From CAYLSV01 sp964386435 (lineage in GTDB: Bacteria; Planctomycetota; Phycisphaerae; Tepidisphaerales; Tepidisphaeraceae): 7,644 nt of DNA. Both the position numbers and the translations under genes were made by a program. The notes below the pieces were generated by a model. The model did not search any database and was not told the origin of the DNA. It saw only the letters and a program-made list of their open reading frames with translations. Below are positions 1-6,400 of this stretch, piece after piece (within the stretch, counting starts at the first letter, position 1; every line of letters begins with the position of its first letter). Where the stretch lies: contig CAYLSV010000136.1 of the NCBI GenBank assembly GCA_964386435.1, positions 1 to 7,644 of the forward strand, in the 5' to 3' direction.

Positions 1-729
1 ACGATGAACTCCACGGCCGACGGGTTGCTGTTCCGCGGCCTGGACGGCAGCACAGAAATTTCACGCGACCCTGCCGACGCCACGGTCGAGCCGTTGCCCA
101 ACGGCGTCGACGACAACGCCGACCTCGCGCGGGCCATTGTGCTTTGGCGTGACGTCGACGACGGCACCGGCACCCCCGGCGGGCCGTTCCGCACGCTCGC
201 CGACCTCTACCGCGTCCCGGCGGTCCGCCAGGCGCAGGCCGAGCTGCTCAACCGCCGCTACAACTTCGACGGCGACCAGGATGCCACCACCGTCGGCAGC
301 GCGGCCGAGCAACGAACCTTTGACGCAAACGGCGAACTCCTCACGGGCAACGACGTCGATCAGGACACGGTCACCGACCGCATCGACCCGAGCGATTTCA
401 CCGGCGACGTCACCCCGTTCAACAACTTCGCCGACGCCAACCTCCGCGGCCTCAACGGCCAGCCGACCACCGACGGCGTGGCCTACGACTTCGAGGAGCA
501 GTTCCTGATCCTCAACCGCGTCAGCAACCTGGCCACGGTCCGGTCCGACACCTTCACGGTGTACACGCTGCTCGAAGGTTGGGTTAACGCCGGCACGCCG
601 GACGCCCGCCGGGTGGTGCAGACCCGCGAGGCCTTCATTCTCGACCGCTCGGGCATTTACCTCTCCGACGATCCCGCCCGCGCCGACCGCAACCTGACGC
701 CGCTGCGCATCGAGGTGCCCGTCGAGTAG
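1..729 (+). CDS. C-terminal part of a GspK-like helix-hairpin-helix protein (5' end outside window)
   Basis: The frame is open from the first base of the window, and the ATG at position 4 is probably internal, so only the last 242 codons are present. Around 181-255 the protein reads PFRTLADLYRVPAV, which resembles the 'PFxSLEDLLxVPGI' helix-hairpin-helix segment of type II secretion minor pseudopilin GspK and related planctomycete proteins. Around 490-590 it reads EEQFLILNRVSNLATVRSD followed by TFTVYTLLEGW, and it ends with a VVQTREAFILDRS strand. That is the usual C-terminal layout of large planctomycete GspK/PilX-like proteins. The middle is rich in Asp (DFDGDQD, DVDQDTVTD), which may bind calcium or may be only a secreted-protein composition. 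Function, if the family guess is right: capping or initiating a type II secretion pseudopilus or type IV-like fibre in the envelope. The signal segment that would confirm this lies upstream. It is separated from the imu operon by about 430 bp and is probably a separate transcript. Confidence 0.6.
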   Translation, partial: TMNSTADGLLFRGLDGSTEISRDPADATVEPLPNGVDDNADLARAIVLWRDVDDGTGTPGGPFRTLADLYRVPAVRQAQAELLNRRYNFDGDQDATTVGSAAEQRTFDANGELLTGNDVDQDTVTDRIDPSDFTGDVTPFNNFADANLRGLNGQPTTDGVAYDFEEQFLILNRVSNLATVRSDTFTVYTLLEGWVNAGTPDARRVVQTREAFILDRSGIYLSDDPARADRNLTPLRIEVPVE

Positions 730-788
730 GTCCAGCCTCGTCGGCGGGTTGCATCTGGCCTAAGTCAGCTCCGCCCGCCACCACAGCC

Positions 789-829
789 CAGCCCGCCGCG
801 CGGTCAAGCGAAACCATCGCGGCGGGCTG
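789..829 (+). terminator. Perfect 12-bp hairpin downstream of the GspK-like gene
   Basis: CAGCCCGCCGCG at 789-800 is exactly complementary to CGCGGCGGGCTG at 818-829, with a 17-nt loop. It lies 59 nt after the stop codon. No T-run follows, so it is not a textbook intrinsic terminator. In very GC-rich genomes strong hairpins without U-tracts are common at gene ends, and a terminator or transcript-end stabiliser is the simplest reading. Confidence 0.5.
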
Positions 830-849
830 CGTCATGCTGAACGCGATGA

Positions 850-942
850 GCTGTCTTCAACCGCGTGCCCACTGTCGGCGGCTCGCTGGCCAACCGCAAC
901 CGCAGCGTCGACCTTGCCAACTTCGGCACCATGTTGTTGTGA
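850..942 (+). pseudogene. Dockerin-like coding scrap
   Basis: A 30-codon frame opens directly after a TGA (847-849) and ends at TGA 940-942, with no start codon. It has C-rich wobble positions. Its end reads LANRNRSVDLANFGTMLL, which resembles one type I dockerin/EF-hand repeat of planctomycete secreted proteins (pattern GDANxDxxVDLADFxxL), although the leading Gly-Asp is missing and a calcium-ligand Asp is replaced by Asn. I read it as the remnant of the C-terminus of a lost secreted protein gene. Chance resemblance remains possible because the match is short. Confidence 0.3.
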
Positions 943-969
943 ACCTCGATGCTTTGATCAATCAGTCAA

Positions 970-1062
970 GTGACAACCACAGCCGGAAAAACCGTAGTTG
1001 CCGTTTTCATCACCTCGGCACCCGACATTGATGCGGCCCAGGCCGCAGGCACAAGGGGTTGA
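970..1062 (+). pseudogene. 30-codon frame starting VTTTAGKTVVAVF, possible truncated gene start
   Basis: A GTG-initiated frame encodes 30 residues and stops at TGA 1060-1062. The beginning (TTTAGKTVVAVFITS) has the hydrophobic beta-strand look of the N-terminus of small stress-type domains that begin 'KTVVGVF'. The remainder (APDIDAAQAAGTRG) could be the following helix before truncation. There is no convincing ribosome binding site. I cannot assign a family. It is either a truncated remnant or coincidence, and is listed because it is the only coding-like stretch in this gap besides the dockerin-like scrap. Confidence 0.2.
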
Positions 1063-1104
1063 GGCTGGCCATGCTGCAGCCACCGCAGCACCGGCGGGCG
1101 GGGG

Positions 1105-1140
1105 TGTGGACAAATATTATTCTTGTTGCGTCCAAACAAC
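1105..1140 (+). promoter_or_regulatory. Candidate promoter and SOS-type operator of the imu operon
   Basis: This is the only AT-rich stretch in the 430-bp gap and it lies 20-55 nt before imuA. TATTAT at 1115-1120 is a possible -10 box, but no good -35 box is seen at standard spacing. Two overlapping imperfect palindromes cover it: TGGAC (1107-1111) with GTCCA (1130-1134), and TTGTT (1123-1127) with AACAA (1135-1139). ImuA-ImuB-DnaE2 cassettes are LexA-regulated in many bacteria, so an operator is expected here. I do not know the LexA box of this lineage and none of the classic boxes (CTGT-N8-ACAG, GAAC-N4-GTTC) is present, so the operator assignment is inference. Confidence 0.35.
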
Positions 1141-1159
1141 AACCTAACTAGAACGGCGG

Positions 1160-2026
1160 GTGGTGCACGCCGTTCCCCGCCCATCTGACGCCCTTGGCGA
1201 TGTCCGCCGAACCGGCTCTGCCCCGCAAGGGCCACCGGTGGAGGCGGGTCGGTTGCATGAGTTGCTCAGCGATGGCGGCACGAGCGGCCTTGGCGTGACG
1301 CTCGGTTGGCTCACGGGCGTGACGGCGGCCGCGCTCGGGTGCCACGTCTGGATCGGCCGGTCGGCGTGGCCGGCATCAACCGTGCTGGAGCGGTCGGGGC
1401 TGCTGGAGGATGCGCTGCTGATCGACGCCCGCACGCCGGCCGAGCGAGCTTGGGCGGCGGAGTTGTGCGTGAAGTGCCAAGCGGTGGCCGCGGTGGTGGC
1501 TGATGGCCGCGGGCTGGACCTGACGATGACCCGCCGGCTTCAGCTTGCGGTGCGGGATCGGGACTGCCGGCTGATCGTCCTGCGGCCGGTCGGTGAGGCC
1601 GGCTCGTCGGCGGCCGGGTCACGCTGGAAGATGACGCCCACGCCCGCCGCGGGCGATCCGGTCACGGGCAACTCGGTCGCGGGCAACCCAGTCACGGGCA
1701 ACCCAGTCACGGGCAACCCGGTCGCGGGTGATCCGCCGCGCCGGCCACGCTGGAGCGTGGAACTCATCAGACACAAGGGAAGCCACCGACTCGCGCCACG
1801 CGACGCGTTCGCGGGTCAAGGAAACGCGCCGTTCGCCGGCTTGCGGACGGCCAGGGAGATGTTCTGCCATGACACTGACACACCCACTGCCGTCGATGCC
1901 CGGCACGGGCGAGCGACCCATTGGATTTACGAGTGGGACCCGCACGCCGGCCGGGGCGTTCCTGTCGATGTACCTGCCGACGTGGCCGACGGATCGCCGG
2001 CGGCGGCGTTGGCGTGGACCGGGTGA
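1160..2026 (+). CDS. imuA: ImuA: RecA/SulA-like mutasome accessory protein
   Basis: The 288-codon frame is the first gene of the imu operon. ImuA proteins are RecA-fold accessory factors that work with ImuB and DnaE2 in damage-induced mutagenesis. Recognisable family blocks in order are: RLHELL (from about residue 31), HVWIGRSAWPASTVLERSGL (about residues 68-87, the 'wIgrrcwPyp..L' block), CQAVAAVVADGRGLDLTMTR (the 'a..avvadgsgld...tRRLqLA' block), and RPRWSVELIRHKG ending near residue 208. No Walker A GKT/GKS is visible, so ATP binding is doubtful, as for many ImuA proteins. GTG 1160 follows an in-frame TAA at 1145-1147; another GTG at 1163 is equally possible and no strong Shine-Dalgarno separates them. 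A 15-bp tandem repeat sits between the last two blocks. About 80 residues follow the final conserved block, and their last 158 nt overlap imuB in another frame, so the C-terminus may be read-through after loss of an earlier stop. Confidence 0.75.
   Translation: MVHAVPRPSDALGDVRRTGSAPQGPPVEAGRLHELLSDGGTSGLGVTLGWLTGVTAAALGCHVWIGRSAWPASTVLERSGLLEDALLIDARTPAERAWAAELCVKCQAVAAVVADGRGLDLTMTRRLQLAVRDRDCRLIVLRPVGEAGSSAAGSRWKMTPTPAAGDPVTGNSVAGNPVTGNPVTGNPVAGDPPRRPRWSVELIRHKGSHRLAPRDAFAGQGNAPFAGLRTAREMFCHDTDTPTAVDARHGRATHWIYEWDPHAGRGVPVDVPADVADGSPAAALAWTG
1651..1740 (+). repeat. 15-bp tandem repeat, six units, inside imuA
   Basis: Six consecutive 15-nt units (1651, 1666, 1681, 1696, 1711, 1726) follow the pattern GGGCAACCCRGTCRC. 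Units three and four are identical, the first and last are degenerate. Because 15 is divisible by three it encodes a pentapeptide repeat of the type GNPV(T/A) without shifting the frame. It lies in the loop between the ATPase-like core and the RWSVEL strand of ImuA, and it can expand or contract without breaking the gene. Confidence 0.9.
1853..1858 (+). promoter_or_regulatory. Shine-Dalgarno favouring the imuB start at 1869
   Basis: AGGGAG lies 10 nt before ATG 1869. The alternative ATG 1968, directly before the conserved YLPTWP block, has no comparable purine-rich motif. This decides for the longer start, although homologues usually begin only a few residues before that block. Confidence 0.45.
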
Positions 2027-3464
2027 GTTGCCGCGGTTTTTGCTGTTGGCCGAGGCGACGCACGGCCGGCGGCTGGTGGCCGGGGCGTGTGGGGCGGCGC
2101 GGCGGCAGGGCGTGTCGGTGGGCATGACGGTGGCCCACGCCACGGCGATTCTGCCGGCGTTGCCGACAATGCTCGACCACGAGCCGGCGGCGGACGCGGC
2201 GGGGCTGGGAGCGCTGGCCCGGTGGGCGATGCGGTTCACGCCGCGGGTGACGGTTGATCCGCCGGACGGGTTGCTGCTGGACGTGGCCGGGTGTGAGCGG
2301 CTTTACGGCGGGCAGTTGGCGCTGGCGCGGCAGGTGCGGCAGGCGACGGCGAAGCTGCGGGTGCGGGTGCGGGTGGCCGTCGCCCCGACCATTGGCTTGG
2401 CGTGGGGGCTGGCGCGTTTTGGCGAGGAGGGCGTGTGCCAGGACGCGGCCGATTTGCTGGAGTTACCGGTGGCGGCGTTGCGGGTGGAGCGGGACGTGGT
2501 GGCGGCGCTGGCGGAGGTGGGCGTGGACCGGGTGGGGCAGCTCGCCGAGGTGCCGCGGCGGGAGGTTGCCCGGCGGTTCGGTGATGAGGTGCTCTTGCGG
2601 CTGGACCAGGCAACGGGCGAGGCGACTGAGCTTCGGGAGTGGCTGCGGCCGATCGAGGTGCCGCGGGTGAGATTCCGATTTGCCGGGCCGGCCACGCAGT
2701 ACGAGGCCATTGAGCAGACGGCCGAGCGTCTGGTTGCCGAGCTGTGCGCGACGCTGGCGGGGGCGGAGTCGGCGGCGCGGCTTTTGACACTGGACATCGA
2801 GCGGCTGGACGACGATCTGCGGCCGGCGTTCGGGTCGGTGCAGGTGCGGCTGTCGGTGGCGACGCGGGACGAGCGGCACCTCTGGCACGTGCTGCGGCCG
2901 CGGGTCGAGGCGCTGGACTTGGGGCGGGGCGTGGAGGCGCTCGTGCTCTCGGCCCCGCAGGTGAGTCGGCTGCCGCACGGGCAGGCGCGGTGCGACGGCG
3001 GGCGGGACTCATCGCGCGACGAGCGGGATTTGGGGCGGTTGGTGGATTTGCTGCAGGGCCGGCTGGGGCGGCAGAACGTGTTGCGAATCGAGCCGACGCC
3101 GAGCCATGTGCCGGAGGCGGCGTACCGGTTTCGGCCGGCGGACGAGCCGCGGGGGAAGCGGGTGGCGGTGGCCGTGGCGGGCGACCGGCCGACGCGGTTG
3201 TTCGATCCGCCCGAGCCGGCGGAGGTGGTGTTCTTGCAGCCCGAGGGGCCGCTGGCGTCGCTGCGGTGGCGGGGGCGGCCGTGGGGGATTGTGACCACCG
3301 TCGGCCCCGAGCGGATCGGCCGGCGGTGGTGGCAATCGGCACTGTCGCAACGGAGCCTGGACGTGCGGGATTACTACAAGCTGCAGTGCGACGGCGGGCT
3401 GTGGCTGTGGGCGTTCCGCACGCGGCCGGCGAACGACTGGTTCGTGCACGGGGTGTGGAGCTAA
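1869..3464 (+). CDS. imuB: ImuB: catalytically dead Y-family polymerase, mutasome hub
   Basis: With the ATG 1869 start the product has 531 residues. ImuB is a Y-family polymerase relative that lost polymerase activity and acts as the adaptor linking ImuA, DnaE2 and the sliding clamp at stalled forks. The N-terminal signature MYLPTWPTDR starts at residue 34. The palm block PDGLLLDVAGCERLYGG lies around residues 132-148 and takes the place of the catalytic SxDE motif of active Y-family enzymes. HhH/thumb and little-finger regions follow. The C-terminus RDYYKLQCDGGLWLWAFRT to FVHGVWS is the normal family ending, so the gene is complete. Oddities: the stretch after APQVSRLP, where homologues carry the clamp-binding QxxLF-type motif, reads HGQARCDGG (Gln372), with no Leu-Phe pair. 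The first 33 residues are not conserved and are coded on DNA that also encodes the imuA tail in another frame. Its stop codon overlaps the dnaE2 ribosome binding site. Starting at ATG 1968 is the alternative (498 residues). Confidence 0.9.
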   Translation: MTLTHPLPSMPGTGERPIGFTSGTRTPAGAFLSMYLPTWPTDRRRRRWRGPGELPRFLLLAEATHGRRLVAGACGAARRQGVSVGMTVAHATAILPALPTMLDHEPAADAAGLGALARWAMRFTPRVTVDPPDGLLLDVAGCERLYGGQLALARQVRQATAKLRVRVRVAVAPTIGLAWGLARFGEEGVCQDAADLLELPVAALRVERDVVAALAEVGVDRVGQLAEVPRREVARRFGDEVLLRLDQATGEATELREWLRPIEVPRVRFRFAGPATQYEAIEQTAERLVAELCATLAGAESAARLLTLDIERLDDDLRPAFGSVQVRLSVATRDERHLWHVLRPRVEALDLGRGVEALVLSAPQVSRLPHGQARCDGGRDSSRDERDLGRLVDLLQGRLGRQNVLRIEPTPSHVPEAAYRFRPADEPRGKRVAVAVAGDRPTRLFDPPEPAEVVFLQPEGPLASLRWRGRPWGIVTTVGPERIGRRWWQSALSQRSLDVRDYYKLQCDGGLWLWAFRTRPANDWFVHGVWS

Positions 3465-3468
3465 AGGA
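3463..3468 (+). promoter_or_regulatory. dnaE2 Shine-Dalgarno overlapping the imuB stop codon
   Basis: AAAGGA lies 5 nt before ATG 3474, and its first two bases are the last two of the imuB TAA (3462-3464). This supports the dnaE2 start and suggests translational coupling of the two mutasome subunits. Confidence 0.75.
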
Positions 3469-3473
3469 TTCCG

Positions 3474-6400
3474 ATGCCGGACGATTCACCACCCAAGACA
3501 AAGGTCCATCCGGCCAAGCAGCCGGGCGAGGCGTTCCGCACCAAGCGTCACCATTGGACGCGGGCCAAGGAAGTTGCCGCGGCGGAAAAGAAGCCGAAGT
3601 GGCACCAAGGTTGGGGCGGGTTCAAGGACCAGAAGGGCCGAGCGCGGCAACTGCTGGAGGAGTCGCCGCCGCCGAAGATCGTCAAGGCCGGCAGCGAAGT
3701 GGCATTCGCCGAGCTGTGCTGCACGAGCAACTTCACCTTCCTCACCGGCGCCAGCCACCCCGACGAGATTGCCAAGCGGGCGGCGGAGTTGGGCTATCAG
3801 GCGTTCGGCGTGTGCGACACCAACACGCTCGCCGGCGTGGTGCGGGCCCACGTCGAGGCCGAGCGGCAGGGCGTGCGGCAAGTCGTCGGCAGCCGCGTCG
3901 AGCTCGCCGATGGGCAAGGCATCTACGTCTGGCCGACGGATTTGGCCGCGTACAACCGCTTGGCGACGCTGCTGACCATCGGCAAGCTGCGGGCGAGAAA
4001 AGGGCAATGTTCCTTGGGATTGTGGGACCTGTTGGAGTACGCCGGCGGCCAGATGCTGGGCGTGGAGGTGCCGGCGCACATCAATGACGACTTCGTTACC
4101 ATGCTCCGCACGCTGCAGGATTGGTGCGGCGGTACAGACGCGCTGTCGCTGGTCGCAGCCCGCGCCTACGGCCACGACGACGAGTGGCGCTTACGTGACA
4201 TCGCCCGGCTCTCGGCCGAGGAGCGGGTGCCAATGCTGGCGACCAACCGGCCGCTGTACCACGTCCCCGGGCGGCGGCTGTTGCAGGACGTGGTGGCTTG
4301 CATCCGGCAGGGGTGCACGCTCGACGAGGCGGGCCTGGCGCTGCAGCCCGCGGCCGAGCGATTCATGAAAGTGCCCGAAGAGATGGCCCGGCTCTTCAGC
4401 CGCCACCCGCGGGCCATCGACCGCACGGTAGAGGTTGCCGCCCGCTGCACGTTCGGGCTCGACGAGCTGAAGTACCAGTACCCCGGCGAGGTCGTGCCCG
4501 AGGGCGAGACGGCGATGGGCCACCTCACCAAGCTCGCCCGCGCCGGCTACGCCCGCCGCTTCCCTGAGCCGCCGCCGGAGAAAGTGCGCAAGCAATTCGA
4601 GCACGAGCTGGTGCTGATCGGCGAGCTCGACTTGCCGCACTATTTTCTGACGGTCGAAGACTTGGTGCGGTGGAGCCGCGAGCAGGGCATTTTGTGCCAG
4701 GGCCGCGGGGCGGCGGCGAACTCCATTGTCTGCTACTCGCTGGGCATCACCGACGCCGACCCGCGGCGGATCAACACGCTTTTCGAGCGGTTCATTTCTC
4801 GTGTCCGCAATGAGCCGCCGGACATCGATGTCGACTTCGAGCATGTGCGGCGTGAGGAGGCAATCCAGTACCTGTACCGCAAATACGGCCGCACCCGCGC
4901 GGCGATGACCGCCAACGTCATCACCTACCGCGGCCGCAGCGCCGTGCGCGAAGTCGGCAAGGTTCTCGGCTTCGGCACCGACACGATCGACCGCCTTGCC
5001 AAAGGCATCAACTGGTGGAAGGGCGGCCCGATCGAGGACGAAGAACTCGCCGCCCAAAAGCTCGACCGCGATGACCCGACGATGCAGCACTTCGTCCACC
5101 TTTCCACCGCAATCCAAGGCTTCCCCCGCCACCTCTCCCAACACCCCGGCGGCTTCGTGCTGACCCAAACCCCGCTGCACCAACTCGTCCCAATCGAAAA
5201 CTGCGCGATGGCGGGTCGCACCGCCATCGAGTGGGACAAAGACGACATCGACGCCCTGGGGTTCATCAAAGTGGACGTGCTGGGGCTGGGGATGTTGACG
5301 GTGTTGGCGAAGGCGGTTGCGTTGGGGAAGGGACTGAGGGACAAAGGCAGTGAGGGACAAAGGTTTTCAAAGGATCATCATGGACAAGATCAAGACGTTT
5401 CGAGATCTCATCGTTTGGCAGCGGGCCATGTCGCTGTGTCAGCAGATTTACAGCGACACCCGGGCGATGCCCCAAACGGAGCAGTTCGGGCTGACGAATC
5501 AGATGCGACGCTGCGCCGTATCCGTGCCATCAAATATCGCCGAAGGCTACGGGCGACAGGGGCGGGCAGATTACATCCGGTTCCTGACCATTTCCCGCGG
5601 CTCGCTGTGCGAGTTGATGACGCAGTACGAATTGGCCACGTCCATGAAACTCATCCCGAGCAGCTCTCAGACCCTAGAGCTTTTAGCCGAAACGGAACGG
5701 CTTCTGCAAGGCCTGCTCAACAGCCTGAACCGCCCCCGGTAGCCCCGCCGACCCCTTTGTCCCTTCGTCCCTCAGTCCCTTCGTCCCTCTCCCAAATCCT
5801 CCAACCCCCCGACGACCCCGCCGTTTACGACATGATTTGTGCCGCCGACACGATGGGCACGTTTCAGATCGAGAGCCGGGCGCAGATGACGATGCTGCCG
5901 CGGCTGCGGCCGCGGTGTTTTTACGACCTTGTCGTCGAGGTGGCGATCGTCCGGCCCGGCCCGATCCAGGGCGGCATGGTCCACCCGTACCTGCGCCGCC
6001 GCAACGGGGAGGAACCCGTCCCCAAGATGCCCGGCAAGGCCATCGAGTGGATCACCAAAAACACTTTCGGCGTGCCCATCTTCCAGGAACAGGCAATGCT
6101 CATGGCCGTTCACTGCGCCGGCTTCACCCCCGACGAGGCCGACGGCATGCGCCGCGCCGTTACCGGCTTTCGACGCTTTGGCGACATCGACTCCTTCGAG
6201 GACAAGATCATCCGCGGCATGATCGCCAACGGCTACGACCGATCCTTCGCCGAGCAATGTTTCAAGCAAATTCAGGGCTTTTCCACCTACGGCTTCCCCG
6301 AATCCCACGCCGCCAGCTTTGCGCTCATCGCCTATGCCAGCTGCTACCTCAAGCACCACTGGCCCGACGTCTTCCTCGCCGCCATCCTCAACAGCCAGCC

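Larger units (their letters stand above)
5322..5796 (+). mobile_element. Element 1: inverted-repeat-bounded, S23-encoding intervening element within dnaE2
   Basis: About 475 nt separate two adjacent conserved dnaE2 blocks, IKVDVLGLGMLTVLAKAV and PPDDPAVYDMICAADT, which are joined by a short linker in other DnaE2 proteins. The insert begins TTGGGGAAGGGAC and ends GTCCCTCTCCCAAA, nearly complementary. Inside these are a GGGACTGAGGGACAAAGG-type left arm and its complement on the right, and between them a complete S23-family gene. The dnaE2 frame stays open throughout, reading GLRDKGSEGQ at the start and SLRPSVPSSLS at the end. Exact ends are uncertain by several bases, and no target-site duplication is clear. 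The arrangement (stem enclosing an S23 gene) is that of 23S rRNA intervening sequences. Calling it mobile is inference from the second copy at 6501-6616. Confidence 0.75.

Noticed and set aside
834..1031. 65-codon plus-strand frame as a small gene
   Set aside because: No ribosome binding site, unlikely composition, and it overlaps a better coding-like scrap in another frame.
1045..1062. CACAAGGGGTTGAGG as a degenerate third copy of the dnaE2 repeat
   Set aside because: Only a loose G-rich resemblance; there is no second arm and no core match.
2236..3501. 421-codon minus-strand open frame opposite imuB
   Set aside because: It is a low-complexity Pro/Ala/Arg product typical of the shadow of a GC-rich gene; the plus strand has clear ImuB motifs.
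2744..4087. 447-codon plus-strand frame across the imuB/dnaE2 junction
   Set aside because: Gly/Ala/Arg-rich shadow in the wrong frame of two well-supported genes; no family motif.
4191..5360. 389-codon minus-strand frame opposite dnaE2
   Set aside because: Shadow of the palm and fingers coding region; its existence follows from codon bias.
5322..5796. Intein in DnaE2
   Set aside because: Inteins are common in DnaE-type polymerases, but there is no Cys/Ser at the left junction, no His-Asn at the right, and no splicing or homing-endonuclease blocks. The coding signal in the insert is in a different frame.
5322..5796. Group I or II intron
   Set aside because: No reverse transcriptase, maturase, homing endonuclease or domain V-like catalytic core is seen; the insert is simply a stem around an S23 gene.
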